Assembly (NCBI GenBank): GCA_024743195.1
Contig: JANSXE010000008.1
Location: forward strand, 124,001-188,000
Source: Alphaproteobacteria bacterium
GTDB taxonomy: Bacteria; Pseudomonadota; Alphaproteobacteria; UBA8366; Aestuariispiraceae
DNA: 64,000 nucleotides
Direction of reading: 5' to 3'
The notes beneath the pieces were generated by a model. That model had not been told where the DNA came from. It saw only the letters and a list, made by a program, of their open reading frames with translations, and did not search any database. Positions 51,164 to 61,025 of the stretch are shown here, one piece after another (position 1 is the first letter of the stretch; every line of letters begins with the position of its first letter). Made by a program: the position numbers and the translations under genes.

Positions 51164-51272
51164 TAGATAAAGATTCTCTTGAAGGGTGCATGTCGCTTTC
51201 GGGTACAGTGCGGCGATCGGCTACCGGCACTCCGCCGTCACCGGACAAAAAGTCGCGAAAGGGAGGTTATTG

Positions 51273-52613
51273 ATGAACAAGGGCAAGACCTTTACGCGCC
51301 GCACGATGCTGAAGGGCACGGCGATCGCCGGGGCGGCGATGGCCGCGCCGACGGTTTTCACCCGCGGCGCGTGGGCGCAGGATTTCCGGAACGATCCGGG
51401 CGATTCCTCGACCGTCACGTTGGGCTTCAACGTGCCGCAGACCGGCCCCTACGCCGAGGAGGGCAAGGACGAGCTGCGCGCCTACCAGCTTGCGGTCAAG
51501 CACCTCAACGGCGAAGGCGACGGCGGCCTCTTGAACACGATGAAGCCGCTGTCGCTGAAGGGCAACGGCATCCTCGGCAAGAAGGTCGAGTACGTCACGG
51601 GCGACACGCAGACCAAGTCGGACGCGGCCCGCGCCTCGGCCAAGCGCATGATCGAGCGCGACGGCGTGGTGATGGTCACCGGCGGCTCGTCCTCGGGCGT
51701 CGCCGTGGCGGTGCAGTCGCTCTGTCAGGAGATGGGCGTCATCTTCATGGCGGGCCTGACCCACGCCAACGACACCACCGGCAAGGACCGCCGGCGCTAC
51801 GGCTTCCGCCACTTCTTCAACGCGCACATGTCGGCCGCCGCGCTCGGCCCGGTGCTCGAGGCGGAGATGGGCAAGGAGCGGCGCTCCTACATGCTGACCG
51901 CCGACTACAACTGGGGTTGGTCGGTCGAAGGCTCGATGACCGAGGTCACCGAAAAGATCGGCTGGGAGACCGTCAACCAGGTCCGCACGCCGCTCGGCGC
52001 GGGCGACTTCTCGCAGTACATCACGCCGGTGCTCGACAGCGGCGCGGACGTGCTGGTCCTGATCCACTACGGTAAGGACATGGTCGACAGCCTGACCCAG
52101 GCGGTCCAGTTCGGCCTGCGCGACAAGCAGGTCAACGGCAAGGACTTCCAGGTCGTCGTGCCGCTCTACTCGCGCCTGATGGCGCAGGGCGCCGGCAAGA
52201 ACGTGGCCGGCATCTACGGCTCGACGAACTGGCACTGGTCGCTGCAGGACGAGGGCACGCAGGCCTTCGTGAAGTCGTTCGGTCAGGAGTACGGCTTCCC
52301 GCCGTCCCAGGCCGCGCACACCTGCTACGTCCAGGCTCTGCTCTACGCCAACGCGGTCGAGGCGACCGGCACCTTCTACCCGGTCGAGGTGATCAAGTTC
52401 CTGGAGGGCTTCGAGTTCGACGGCATGGGCAACGGCCCGACGCTGTATCGCGCCGAGGACCACCAGTGCTTCAAGCCGGTCCTGGTCGTGAAGGGCAACG
52501 AGAACCCGACCAGCCAGTTCGACCTGCTCGAGGTGGTGAACGAGGTTCCGACCGAGCAGATCACCTATCCGCACGATCTCTACGCGGGCGATCTCGGCCC
52601 GTACGAGGTCTAA
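51273..52613 (+). CDS. ABC transporter substrate-binding protein (branched-chain/urea/amide type), Tat-exported
   Basis: 446 residues from ATG 51273 with GGGAGG six bases upstream. A twin-arginine signal (TRRTMLKGTAIAGAAMAAP, ending near AWAQ) indicates Tat export, unusual for Liv proteins but common in alphaproteobacterial UrtA/FmdD-like members. The periplasmic-binding fold begins VTLGFNVPQTGPYAEEGKDE and includes GDTQTKSDAARASAKRMIER and VTGGSSSGVAVAVQ. The ligand is unknown; the divergent short-chain-acyl regulator suggests a carboxylate or amide rather than leucine, by inference. First gene of a five-gene importer operon. Confidence 0.9.
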   Translation: MNKGKTFTRRTMLKGTAIAGAAMAAPTVFTRGAWAQDFRNDPGDSSTVTLGFNVPQTGPYAEEGKDELRAYQLAVKHLNGEGDGGLLNTMKPLSLKGNGILGKKVEYVTGDTQTKSDAARASAKRMIERDGVVMVTGGSSSGVAVAVQSLCQEMGVIFMAGLTHANDTTGKDRRRYGFRHFFNAHMSAAALGPVLEAEMGKERRSYMLTADYNWGWSVEGSMTEVTEKIGWETVNQVRTPLGAGDFSQYITPVLDSGADVLVLIHYGKDMVDSLTQAVQFGLRDKQVNGKDFQVVVPLYSRLMAQGAGKNVAGIYGSTNWHWSLQDEGTQAFVKSFGQEYGFPPSQAAHTCYVQALLYANAVEATGTFYPVEVIKFLEGFEFDGMGNGPTLYRAEDHQCFKPVLVVKGNENPTSQFDLLEVVNEVPTEQITYPHDLYAGDLGPYEV

Positions 52614-52739
52614 GCGCGGCATCGCGGCGGGGTCGGCGTCGGGAACGGGACGTCGACCCCCCGCTTTTCTTTCGGCACTTTCTTCCCCCAACGTCGGCGC
52701 CGAGCCGCGCGCCGGCCGGGGGTGGGGGACGCGAACGCC

Positions 52740-53753
52740 ATGGACGCCCTACTTCTCCAGCTCTTGAACGGCCTGGACAAAGGCGCAGCCTACGCGCTGA
52801 TCGCCTTGGGCCTGACGCTGGTCTTCGGAACGCTCGGCGTGGTCAATTTCGCCCACGGCGCGCTCTTCATGCTCGGCGCCTTCGTGGCGGTGTCGGTGAA
52901 CGAACTCCTCACCTTCTCCAAGCGGGTGAAGGACGAGAGCGTCACCTTCTTCGACGCCTACAAGGAGCAGCCCTATCTGGAGATCTGGTTGGGCGATTTC
53001 GGGAGCGCGATCATAGACTGGTCGGTCCCGATCGCGATCCTGGCGGCGATCCCCATAATGCTCCTCATCGGGCTGGCGATGGAGCGCGGCCTGATCCGGC
53101 ATTTCTACAAGCGCTCCCACGCCGAACAGATTCTGGTGACCTTCGGCCTCGCCATCGTGATCGGCGAGATCGTCAAGGCGACCTTCGGCGCCAATCCGAT
53201 CCCGCAGTCGGCGCCCGAGATCGTCTCCGGCGCCGCGCCGGTCGGCGCGCTGTTCGGGTTGAGCGAGGCGCTGGTCTATCCCTGGTGGCGGCTGGTCTAC
53301 CTGTTCTCGTCGCTGGCCATCATCGGGGGCGTCTTCGCCTTCCTGCAATTCACCACCTACGGCATGGTGGTGCGCGCCGGCATGGCGGATCGCGAGACCG
53401 TCGGGCTGCTCGGCATCAACATCGAACGGCGCTTCACCATCGTCTTCGGCATCGCGGCCATCGTGGCCGGCGTCGCGGGGGTGATGTACACGCCCATCCT
53501 GCCGCCGGACTACAATCTCGGCATGAACTTCCTGGTGCTGTCCTTCGTCGTCGTCGTGGTCGGGGGGATGGGCTCGCTGCCCGGCGCCGTCGCCGCGGGC
53601 TTCCTGTTGGGCGTGGTGCAGTCCTTCGCGTCGATGGGGGCGGTCAAGGAGATCGTTCCCGGCATCGACCAGATCATCATCTATCTCATCGCCGTTGCGA
53701 TCCTGCTGACCCGTCCGCGCGGGCTCCTGGGACGCAAGGGCGTGATGGAGTGA
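52740..53753 (+). CDS. Branched-chain-type ABC permease (LivH family)
   Basis: 337 residues from ATG 52740; a GTG 18 bases upstream is possible. The LivH fold with about eight helices: [20 protein letters not shown], then [20 protein letters not shown], the [20 protein letters not shown] block, and the terminal [21 protein letters not shown] loop that contacts the ATPase. A charged insert ([21 protein letters not shown]) in the second loop is longer than usual. It starts 127 bases after the binding-protein gene. Confidence 0.92.
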   Translation: MDALLLQLLNGLDKGAAYALIALGLTLVFGTLGVVNFAHGALFMLGAFVAVSVNELLTFSKRVKDESVTFFDAYKEQPYLEIWLGDFGSAIIDWSVPIAILAAIPIMLLIGLAMERGLIRHFYKRSHAEQILVTFGLAIVIGEIVKATFGANPIPQSAPEIVSGAAPVGALFGLSEALVYPWWRLVYLFSSLAIIGGVFAFLQFTTYGMVVRAGMADRETVGLLGINIERRFTIVFGIAAIVAGVAGVMYTPILPPDYNLGMNFLVLSFVVVVVGGMGSLPGAVAAGFLLGVVQSFASMGAVKEIVPGIDQIIIYLIAVAILLTRPRGLLGRKGVME

Positions 53754-53757
53754 GCCC

Positions 53758-54927
53758 ATGGCCAGCCTCACCGCCTTCCAGCCCTCCACGCCGAAGCGCG
53801 ACGCCATCATCATGGCGGTCTTCGCCGCGGTCGTGCTGACCGCGCCGATCTGGCTGACGCCGATCGGCGCCAGCTATCCCGACCTGCTGCAGCGCTTCGC
53901 GATCTTCGGGATCTTCGCGATCGGCTTCAACATCCTGTTCGGCCTGACCGGCTATCTCTCCTTCGGCCACGCGGCCTTCCTGGGGGTCGGCTCCTACGCG
54001 GCCGTGTGGATGTTCAAGCTGCTCACGATGAACGTTCTCGTCGCCATCGCGTTCGGGGTTCTGGTCACGGCGCTCTTCTCGATCGTCATCGGCTATGTCT
54101 GTCTGCGCCGCTCGGGCATCTATTTCTCGATCCTGACTCTCGCCTTCGCGCAGATGTCCTACAACATGGCCTATTCGGTGCTGACGCCGATCACCAACGG
54201 CGAGACCGCGCTGATCCTGGAGACCGCCGATCCGCGCATCATCGACCGCGCGTTGCTCGGCGACGCGAAGGAGGCGTTGCCCTCGCCCTCGCTGTTCGGG
54301 CTGGAGTTGACGGGTTACGCCGCCTTCTACTTCTGCGCCGTCGTGCTGATCCTCGCGTTCTGGGTCTCGTTGCGCATCTTCCGCTCGCCCTTCGGGCTGA
54401 AACTGCTGGCGATCAAGTCGAACCAGAACCGCATGATCTACACCGGCTACAACACGCGGCCCTATCTGCTGGTGGCCTTCGTGATCTCCGGCATGTATGC
54501 GGGCCTCGCCGGGTCGTTGATGGCGATCACCGATCCGCTGGCGGGCGCGGAGCGCATGCAGTGGACGGCTTCCGGCGAGGTGGTGCTGATGACCATTCTC
54601 GGCGGCGCGGGCACGTTGATCGGACCGCTCCTCGGCGCGGGCATCATCAAGTATTTCGAGAACATCTTCTCCGCCGTCGGCAAGACCCAGCTCTCGGAAC
54701 TCTTCGCCTTCCTGCCGGACGGGCTGAACGAGGCGCTTGTCGGGCTGATGAGCCTCTTCGTCGGCGAGGGGTGGCACCTGACGCTCGGCGTCCTCTTCAT
54801 GCTGGTCGTCATCTTCCTGCCCGGCGGGTTGATGGAGGGCATCAAGCGCCTGACCGATTGGGCGAAGTCCCGGCGTCAAGGCGGCGAGACCGTGGGCGAC
54901 GGCGCCGCCCATCAGCCCTCCGAATAG
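53758..54927 (+). CDS. Branched-chain-type ABC permease (LivM family)
   Basis: 389 residues, starting 4 bases after the LivH stop. LivM core blocks: [55 protein letters not shown] and the terminal [20 protein letters not shown] coupling loop. A periplasmic insertion around residues 155-190 ([20 protein letters not shown]) may help dock the binding protein. About ten membrane helices. Partner of the preceding permease. Confidence 0.92.
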   Translation: MASLTAFQPSTPKRDAIIMAVFAAVVLTAPIWLTPIGASYPDLLQRFAIFGIFAIGFNILFGLTGYLSFGHAAFLGVGSYAAVWMFKLLTMNVLVAIAFGVLVTALFSIVIGYVCLRRSGIYFSILTLAFAQMSYNMAYSVLTPITNGETALILETADPRIIDRALLGDAKEALPSPSLFGLELTGYAAFYFCAVVLILAFWVSLRIFRSPFGLKLLAIKSNQNRMIYTGYNTRPYLLVAFVISGMYAGLAGSLMAITDPLAGAERMQWTASGEVVLMTILGGAGTLIGPLLGAGIIKYFENIFSAVGKTQLSELFAFLPDGLNEALVGLMSLFVGEGWHLTLGVLFMLVVIFLPGGLMEGIKRLTDWAKSRRQGGETVGDGAAHQPSE

Positions 54928-54942
54928 AAGGACGTCCCGATC

Positions 54943-55704
54943 ATGGCGAATGTGGTTCTAGACGTCTCGGACGTGAACAAGACCTTCGGGGGCTTGCAGG
55001 CGCTCTCGCACATCAACCTCCAGATCGAGGAGGGCAAGACCCACGCGGTCATCGGCCCCAACGGGGCGGGCAAGTCGACGCTGCTCAACGTTTGCGTCGG
55101 GCGCCTGGCGCCCGACACCGGCGCGGTGATGTTCGACGGCGTGAACCTGACCGGCATGGACCCGTACGACATCAATCAGCTCGGCGTCGCGCGCGTGTTC
55201 CAGACGCCGGAAATCTTTCTCGACCTCACCCTGATCCAGAATGTCGAGATCGCGGCTCTGGCGAAGCGCGACGGCGCCTTCCACTTCCGGCCGTTCCGGC
55301 TGATGTACAAGGAAAAGGCGCTGACGGAGGAGGCCGAGCACATGCTGGAGGACGTCGGCCTCTATCGCCTGAAGGACGAGCACACCGGCAACCTCTCGCG
55401 CGGCGACAAGCGGCGCCTCGAACTCGCCATGTGCCTGGTGCAGCACCCGCGCCTGCTGCTGCTCGACGAGCCGACGGCCGGCATGTCGCGGCACGACACG
55501 AACCGGACCATCGACCTGCTTAAGCGCATCAAGGAGCGCGGCATGACGAAGGTCATCATCGAGCACGACATGCATGTCGTCTTCTCCCTCGCCGACAAGA
55601 TCAGCGTGTTGGCGCAGGGAGCGATCATCGCCGAGGGCGCCCCGGATGAAATCCGCGGCAACCCCAAGGTCCAGGAAGCCTATCTGGGGGGAGCGCACGT
55701 ATGA
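54943..55704 (+). CDS. ABC ATPase (LivG family)
   Basis: 253 residues. Walker A GPNGAGKSTLLNV (about 37-49). The signature motif is modified: NLSRGDKRRLELAMCLV, where LSGGQ is replaced by LSRGD as in several Liv/Urt-type ATPases. Walker B LLLLDEPTAGMSRHDT and switch histidine VIIEHDMHVVFSLAD. It energises the importer with the next gene product. The stop overlaps the next start by four bases. Confidence 0.93.
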   Translation: MANVVLDVSDVNKTFGGLQALSHINLQIEEGKTHAVIGPNGAGKSTLLNVCVGRLAPDTGAVMFDGVNLTGMDPYDINQLGVARVFQTPEIFLDLTLIQNVEIAALAKRDGAFHFRPFRLMYKEKALTEEAEHMLEDVGLYRLKDEHTGNLSRGDKRRLELAMCLVQHPRLLLLDEPTAGMSRHDTNRTIDLLKRIKERGMTKVIIEHDMHVVFSLADKISVLAQGAIIAEGAPDEIRGNPKVQEAYLGGAHV

Positions 55705-56474
55705 CCGAAGCCCCGACGACCGCCGCCGACGAGCCGGTTCCGCCGCTCGACAAGCGGACCGCCTCGCCGCCCGCCTACTTCTCCTGCCGCGACATGCACG
55801 CCTATTACGGCGAGAGCTATATCGTGCAGGGGGTCGGCTTCGACGTCCGCGAAGGCCAGATCCTGGCGCTGCTCGGGCGCAACGGCGCCGGCAAGACCTC
55901 GACCCTGCGGACGATCGCGCGCCTCGACTCGCCGGAGCTGCGCCGCGGCGAGATCTGGCTCGACCACCAGTCGCTGCACGACAAGCGCGCCTTCCAGGCG
56001 GCGCGGCTCGGCGTTGCGCTGGTGCCGGAGGATCGGCGCATCATCCAGGGGCTGACGGTGGAGGAGAACCTGCAGCTCGCGCAGATCGCCGAGCCCAAGG
56101 GCTGGAGCTTCGAGCGGATCTTCGACCTGTTCCCGCGGCTCGGCGAGCGCCGCAGCCAGGAAGGGGTGACGCTCTCCGGCGGCGAGCAGCAGATGCTGGC
56201 CATCGCCCGCGCGCTGGCCCGGGATGTGAAACTGCTGCTGTTGGACGAGCCGTACGAGGGGCTGGCGCCCGTTATCGTGCAGGAGATCGAGAGGACGCTG
56301 CACGAGGTGCGCGAGCTCGGCATCACCACCATCATCGTGGAGCAGAACGCGATTGCGGCCCTGAACCTGGCCGACCGCGCGTTGATCCTCGACATGGGCG
56401 AGGTCGTCTTCCAGAGCTCGGCCAAGGAAGTGCTCGACAACAAGGAGATCCGGGAGGAGTACCTCGCCGTCTGA
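55701..56474 (+). CDS. ABC ATPase (LivF family)
   Basis: 257 residues beginning MTEAPTTAADEPVPPLDKRT, a longer N-terminus than most LivF. Walker A GRNGAGKTSTLRT (about 59-71), the PEDRRIIQGLTVEENLQLA block diagnostic for LivF, signature LSGGEQQMLAIARAL, Walker B LLLLDEPYEGLAPVIV. Second ATPase of the importer. Last gene of the operon, which is closed by a strong hairpin 32 bases downstream. Confidence 0.94.
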   Translation: MTEAPTTAADEPVPPLDKRTASPPAYFSCRDMHAYYGESYIVQGVGFDVREGQILALLGRNGAGKTSTLRTIARLDSPELRRGEIWLDHQSLHDKRAFQAARLGVALVPEDRRIIQGLTVEENLQLAQIAEPKGWSFERIFDLFPRLGERRSQEGVTLSGGEQQMLAIARALARDVKLLLLDEPYEGLAPVIVQEIERTLHEVRELGITTIIVEQNAIAALNLADRALILDMGEVVFQSSAKEVLDNKEIREEYLAV

Positions 56475-56506
56475 CAAGGCGGGGGGCTCCAGGGGCTCCG
56501 GGGGAG

Positions 56507-56534
56507 GGAAAGGCGGGCTTCGGCCCGCCTTTCC
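56507..56534 (+). terminator. Terminator hairpin after the importer operon
   Basis: A perfect 12-bp stem (GGAAAGGCGGGC at 56507-56518, complement at 56523-56534) with a TTCG loop. The short pyrimidine-rich tail CTGCTTTC follows, not a clean T-tract. It lies between convergent genes and may serve both. Confidence 0.7.
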
Positions 56535-56578
56535 TGCTTTCGGCCCTTGGCCGACCGGGGGCGGCCGACGCGTCGCGC

Positions 56579-57790
56579 TCAGCTGTGCTGACCGGCGAGC
56601 GCGGTCACGAAGTCGTAAAAGGGCGAGAGCTGATCGCCCTTCACCGCCGGTTTGCGCCCGTCCTGGGTGAGGTCGAGATAGGCGTTCGTCGCGTGCGCCA
56701 GCACGCCGACCGAGCCGCCGATGTCGGTGAAGGTGCCGGGGGCGTTCTGCAGGAAGGTCTGGAACGCGCCGGGGTCGTCGCCTTCGATCAGGGCGTCGAA
56801 GGCGGCGTTGTAGTCGCGAAGGTGTTTCTGGACCCGCTCGAAATGCAGCTTGAGCTGTAGGCGGGCCGTCTTGCGCTGGGCCTTGAACCGGTCGACCAGC
56901 GAGGTCTCCATCATCATCTGATCGCGCGGCAGGGAGTCCTCGCCGGCCAGCCATCGGAACAGGCCGACGAAGCTGTCGAACATCGTGCGGTTCAGATATT
57001 CATAGTAGTTGATGCCCTTCCAGGCGAACAGGATCTCCTGGGTCTTGTCCACGTCCAGGCGGAAACTGGAGATGAAGGCCTTCACGCCCGGCGTCGGCTC
57101 GCCCGTCCACATGGCGTTCAGAATGGCGTTGGCGACCGAGGCGCCCGGCGAACTGGCGATTGCCGCCTCTGGGCCCTCGGGCTCCTCGCGCGGGGCGCCG
57201 CCCGTGATGTCGGCCGCGACGTCGTCCGCCAAGCCGGCCTTGCTGACCAGAACCGAGATCTTGTGCATCACCGGCCGGCGGATTCCCTGCCAGGTCTTCT
57301 CGTCGATGTCGAAGAAGCGGCGGTCGATCGGGCGCTCGGTCTCCAACTCGCGGCGTTGGGACAGCAGCAGGAAGGGATCGAAGGTCGGGACCTGGTTGAA
57401 GACGCGCAGCACGGTCTGATCGTGCGTCGACATCATCTCGTTCTCTTTCAGCGCCCCGCGGCGGAGCATCATCTTCTGGACGACCTCCGGCGCCGCGAGG
57501 ATCGATTCGCCGCCGTCGAGTTTGCTCTGCTCGTCATAGGGAAAATAGATCCGCGTGGTGAGCGAGAGTTCGTCGTCTTCCTCGTCCCGCGTCACCTCCT
57601 TGAACAGGATGCCCCCGTTCAGGGCCTTGTTGTCGAACATCGCCTTGTCGCCGGCCTGATGGGCGACGAGGCTCTGATAGATGTCGGTCGAATCGAAACA
57701 AAGGAACCGGCCCGAACGGAGCAGCATTCCCAGCGCTTCACGGTTCATGAACGAGCTCGCCCCCAGGTGCGTCGCGGTTTCCGGACGCAT
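56579..57790 (-). CDS. Hypothetical cytoplasmic protein, 403 aa
   Basis: 403 residues from ATG 57790; an internal ATG at 57748 (MNREALGMLLRSGRFLCFD) has a better-placed purine-rich site and could be the true start. No signal peptide or membrane segment. Distinct stretches are RSGRFLCFDSTDIYQSLVAH, TTRIYFPYDEQSKLDGGESI, then a variable Glu/Pro linker (APREEPEGPEAAI). The helical C-terminal half contains ISSFRLDVDKTQEILFAWKG and ARLQLKLHFERVQKHLRDYN. I do not recognise the family. It stands alone, convergent with the importer and divergent from pirin, and codon use is like its neighbours. Confidence 0.7.
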   Translation of the reverse strand: MRPETATHLGASSFMNREALGMLLRSGRFLCFDSTDIYQSLVAHQAGDKAMFDNKALNGGILFKEVTRDEEDDELSLTTRIYFPYDEQSKLDGGESILAAPEVVQKMMLRRGALKENEMMSTHDQTVLRVFNQVPTFDPFLLLSQRRELETERPIDRRFFDIDEKTWQGIRRPVMHKISVLVSKAGLADDVAADITGGAPREEPEGPEAAIASSPGASVANAILNAMWTGEPTPGVKAFISSFRLDVDKTQEILFAWKGINYYEYLNRTMFDSFVGLFRWLAGEDSLPRDQMMMETSLVDRFKAQRKTARLQLKLHFERVQKHLRDYNAAFDALIEGDDPGAFQTFLQNAPGTFTDIGGSVGVLAHATNAYLDLTQDGRKPAVKGDQLSPFYDFVTALAGQHS

Positions 57791-57941
57791 CGCAACCGAC
57801 TATCCGTCCTCGCGCGGCTCATGCTTTGAAGCCGCCTTCACCCACCCGAAGGATTCTTGCACTACAGATTGCACAGCAGGTCTGGTATGTCCAATCCTGC
57901 GCATTGATGGACGATGCGGCTGTTGCGAAGGGGAGTGGGCC

Positions 57942-58817
57942 ATGGAACCGGGGCGGGCGATGATCCTCAAACCGAAGGAGCGCGACATCGGATCCTTTGC
58001 GGTGCGTCGCGTCCTGCCGGCTGCCGAACGCCGGGCCGTCGGGCCCTTCGTTTTCTTCGATCAGTTCGGTCCGACCGTTTTCGGGGCGGGCGACGCAATG
58101 GATGTGCGCCCGCATCCGCATATCGGGCTCGCCACGATCACCTGGCTGCTCGAGGGCGCGATCGAGCATCGCGACTCGCTCGGATCGCACCAAGTGATTC
58201 GGCCGGGAGAGGTCAACTGGATGACCGCCGGCGCCGGCGTGGTGCATTCCGAGCGCAGCCCGGCGTCCGAACGCGGCGGCGGCGCGCGGCTCTATGGCGT
58301 CCAGGCCTGGGTCGCGCTGCCGCGCGAGCGGGAGGAGACGCCGCCCAGCTTCCAGCATTACCCGGCGGATGGAATCCCCTGGCTGCGCGAGGCCGGCGTC
58401 ACCGCGGCGCTGGTCGTTGGGGAGGCCTGGGGCCTGAGCTCCCCGGTGCGGACGCTGATGGAGACCTTTTACGCCGATATTGCGCTCGACGCCGGCGCGG
58501 CTCTCGCCCTGCCCGGCGCGGTGGAGGAGCGCGCGGTCTATCTGCTGAGCGGATCCGCCATGGTCGGCGGCGCGGAGGTCGCGGCGCATGAGATGCTCGT
58601 GATCCCGCCCGGCGGCGACGTCGAGATCCGGGCCGGCGCGGACAGCCGGCTGATCGCGATCGGCGGGGCGCCGCTGGACGGGCCGCGGCGCATTTGGTGG
58701 AATTTCGTCTCCCACGATCCCGCGCGGATCGAACAGGCGAAGGCGGATTGGCGCGCGGGCTTGTTTCCGAAGGTCCCGGGCGACGAGGCGGAGTTCATCC
58801 CGCTGCCGGAGCGCTGA
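57942..58817 (+). CDS. Pirin-family protein
   Basis: 291 residues from ATG 57942 (AAGGGGAG upstream). The bicupin pirin fold with the metal ligands H58, H60 (RPHPHIGLAT), H102 and E104 (AGVVHSE). GPFVFFDQFGP near 34-44 and the GEVNWMTAGAGVVHSERSP block are family signatures. Pirins bind iron; some are quercetin 2,3-dioxygenases, others regulators or metabolic modulators. No flavonoid or pyruvate dehydrogenase genes nearby, so the role is open. Confidence 0.92.
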   Translation: MEPGRAMILKPKERDIGSFAVRRVLPAAERRAVGPFVFFDQFGPTVFGAGDAMDVRPHPHIGLATITWLLEGAIEHRDSLGSHQVIRPGEVNWMTAGAGVVHSERSPASERGGGARLYGVQAWVALPREREETPPSFQHYPADGIPWLREAGVTAALVVGEAWGLSSPVRTLMETFYADIALDAGAALALPGAVEERAVYLLSGSAMVGGAEVAAHEMLVIPPGGDVEIRAGADSRLIAIGGAPLDGPRRIWWNFVSHDPARIEQAKADWRAGLFPKVPGDEAEFIPLPER

Positions 58818-58829
58818 GCGGAGCCGCGC

Positions 58830-59294
58830 TTACTGCCACTCGGCCGGCAGTTCGAAGTCCTCATCATCCTCTGCATCGGCGCCGGATGCGGCGGCGGCGT
58901 CGTCGGCGGCGCCTTCGGGGGCCGCTTCGCCGTCGGCGGCGTCCGCCTCCTCCGACCCTTCTGCGGGGGCGTCGGCCTCGGGCGCGCTCTCGGCGCTGTC
59001 CGCCGCGGGCAGGGCGGCGGGCGCCGCCGCCGCGGCGCGCACGTCGTCGATCGTCTCGACGCCCGCGGGCAGGGCGTAGCCGGTCCCGGTCCACTGCAGG
59101 GTGCGCTCGGTCGCGCCGTCGAGGAAGGCGATCTGCGCCGGCGGCTCGGCGGCCGCCGCGGCCGCGCGACGCAGCCGCGCGATCTCGGCCTTCAGCCGCG
59201 CGATCTCGTCCGCCGCGATGCGCATCACGACGCCGCGCACCGGCACGATGTCCCGCGCGTCCGGCTTGCGCAGCCACTGTTCGAAGCCGCTCAT
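58830..59294 (-). CDS. Hypothetical acidic protein with coiled coil
   Basis: 154 residues. The N-terminal part MSGFEQWLRKPDARDIVP is followed by a heptad-like helix (IAADEIARLKAEIARLRR, about 25-42), a short beta-like region (IAFLDGATERTLQWTGTGYA), and a long Ala/Glu/Asp-rich disordered tail from about residue 85 to the end (FELPAEWQ). It lacks a signal peptide. No family recognised; composition suggests a small structural or adaptor protein. Convergent with pirin (12 bases between stops). Confidence 0.6.
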   Translation of the reverse strand: MSGFEQWLRKPDARDIVPVRGVVMRIAADEIARLKAEIARLRRAAAAAAEPPAQIAFLDGATERTLQWTGTGYALPAGVETIDDVRAAAAAPAALPAADSAESAPEADAPAEGSEEADAADGEAAPEGAADDAAAASGADAEDDEDFELPAEWQ

Positions 59295-59382
59295 GCTCGA
59301 TCCTTCCCGCCTTTGGTCGCTCCGCCCCTGCGCCGCGAAGTGTAGTCTCGCACGCGTTAACAGGGGGTTAGCGCAGACGCCG

Positions 59383-59853
59383 TCAGAAAATCCCCGCTTC
59401 CAGCCCAGCGGCCATGAGCTGCCCGAGCTCCTCGGCCTGTTCGAGGAAACCGTCGTCCCAGTCGCCGTGGAAGACCACCGGCTCCTGCACCGGGTTCCAG
59501 CGCAGGCCGGAGCAGATGCTGGTCACCGCCCGGCGCGTGCCCGTGCCGTCGAGCCCCGCGCGGATGTAGAGGACGTAGGGCAGACCCTGCTTCTCCTCGA
59601 TCACCTGATAATAGGTGCGGTCGAAAAAGTCCTTCAGCGCCCCCGCCATATAGCCCAGATTCTCCGTCGTCCCGAGGATCAGGCCGTCGGCCGCGCGCAC
59701 GTCGTCGGCGTCGGCCTCCAAGGGCGGAACCCAGCGCGCCTCCACGCCCTCGATCTCGGGATGCTGGGCGCCGCGCAGCACCGCGTCCTTCAGCGCCGCC
59801 GTGTTGGGCGAGGGCGCGTGCGCGACGATCAGCAGGCGTTTGGCGTCGGACAT
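59383..59853 (-). CDS. Flavodoxin/NADPH-dependent FMN reductase family protein
   Basis: 156 residues from ATG 59853. Flavodoxin-like fold: strand 1 and phosphate loop LLIVAHAPSPNTAALKDAV (about 6-24), ADGLILGTTENLGYMAGALK (about 55-74) as the second FMN contact and DFFDRTYYQVIEEKQG as in flavodoxin-like oxidoreductases. It probably binds FMN and transfers electrons or reduces quinones. Alone between a hypothetical gene and the divergent GNAT gene. Confidence 0.8.
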   Translation of the reverse strand: MSDAKRLLIVAHAPSPNTAALKDAVLRGAQHPEIEGVEARWVPPLEADADDVRAADGLILGTTENLGYMAGALKDFFDRTYYQVIEEKQGLPYVLYIRAGLDGTGTRRAVTSICSGLRWNPVQEPVVFHGDWDDGFLEQAEELGQLMAAGLEAGIF

Positions 59854-59976
59854 GCGTCGGGCTTCCTCCTTCTCCCCACACCTTGGGCGGCGCGATGGCG
59901 ATGACAAGGATCGGCTGTCGGGGCGTCGCCCCGCATGCGATAAGCACGGGCGACTATGTGGCGGGAGGGACGGAGC

Positions 59977-60495
59977 GTGGATTTCTCGATCGATCGCGCG
60001 GCTCGCGAGGAAGAGCCGATCGTCGGCCGGCTGCTGCAACTCTATCTGCACGACTTTTCCACTTTCGCGACGCCCGGCCAGCCCTATGGCGATGTCGGGG
60101 CGGACGGCCTTTTCGACTATCCGATTCTGGAGAGCTATTGGATGGCGTCCGACCGCGAGCCGCTGCTTTTCCGAACGGAGGGACGCCTCGCCGGCTTCGC
60201 ACTGATCAACGCCGTCGCGCCGTCGGGCGCGGCGGTCGATCACGCGATGGCGGAATTCTTCATTCTGCGCAAGTACCGGCGCTGCGGGCTGGGAATGCGG
60301 GCCGCCCGGGAAATCCTGCGCGCGCGGCCCGGGGTGTGGGAGATCGGCGTCGCAGCCTACAATGCGCCGGCGATCGCATTCTGGCGTTCGGCGCTCGGCG
60401 GCCTGGACGACTGGGCGGTGCGAGAACTCTCGGGCGACGGCGCGCGCTGGCGCGGGCCGATCTTCCGTCTCCGGCCCGTCAGGTCGAAAGGCTGA
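59977..60495 (+). CDS. GNAT-family N-acetyltransferase
   Basis: 172 residues from GTG 59977, chosen because GGAGGG lies eight bases upstream; an ATG at 59956 would place that site inside the gene. GNAT core: AEFFILRKYRRCGLGMRAAR near 92-111 with the acetyl-CoA loop RRCGLG (Q/RxxGxG/A) and the later AYNAPAIAFWRSALGG motif. The acceptor is unknown. Its 3' end overlaps the convergent OsmC gene by 17 bases. Confidence 0.85.
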   Translation: MDFSIDRAAREEEPIVGRLLQLYLHDFSTFATPGQPYGDVGADGLFDYPILESYWMASDREPLLFRTEGRLAGFALINAVAPSGAAVDHAMAEFFILRKYRRCGLGMRAAREILRARPGVWEIGVAAYNAPAIAFWRSALGGLDDWAVRELSGDGARWRGPIFRLRPVRSKG

Positions 60496-60991
60496 TCCCG
60501 GGCGCCGGCAGTTCGGGCCCGTTCTTCAGCGTCTGATAGACGACGCAATAGCGCTCGGTCAGCTTGATCAGCGTTGCGAGTTGCTCCGCGTCCGCGTCGG
60601 CGTCGAGTTCGAAGTCGAGCGCGATGTCCTTGAAGCCCACGGGCGCGTCCTTGGCCACGCCCAGCGTGCCGCGGAAGTCGAGCGTCCCGGCGGCGCGCAC
60701 CACGCCCTCGCGCACCGTAATCCCGAGCGCGGTCGCGACCGCCTTCAGCGTCACCCCGGCGCAGGCGACCAGCGCCTCCAACAGCATGTCGCCGGAGCAG
60801 AGCTGCGAGCCGTCGCCGCCGGTCAGCGGGTGCAGCCCGGCTTCCGCGATCCGGCGGCCGGTCTCGACCGAGCAGGAGAGCCCCTCGCCGAGCCGCCCTT
60901 CGGCGCTGAGGCGAAGCGTCGCCGCCTCGGGCGCGTCCTTGTAGTGCTGTTTCAGCGGCGCTTGCAGCGCGCGCAGGGCGTCGGCGTCCAT
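60479..60991 (-). CDS. OsmC-family protein
   Basis: 170 residues of the OsmC/Ohr fold. The conserved cysteines are C65 (GSQLCSGDMLLEALVAC) and C77 (ACAGVTLKAVATALG). Redox-active Cys pairs in this family reduce organic peroxides, but here the first Cys context differs from Ohr, so it may belong to the YhfA-like branch. No peroxide regulator is adjacent. It lies upstream of the methyltransferase gene on the same strand (34-base gap on the far side). Confidence 0.85.
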   Translation of the reverse strand: MDADALRALQAPLKQHYKDAPEAATLRLSAEGRLGEGLSCSVETGRRIAEAGLHPLTGGDGSQLCSGDMLLEALVACAGVTLKAVATALGITVREGVVRAAGTLDFRGTLGVAKDAPVGFKDIALDFELDADADAEQLATLIKLTERYCVVYQTLKNGPELPAPGISLST

Positions 60992-61025
60992 GGTCGGGAC
61001 TCCTCTTCGAACGGGGCCGGGCGGG

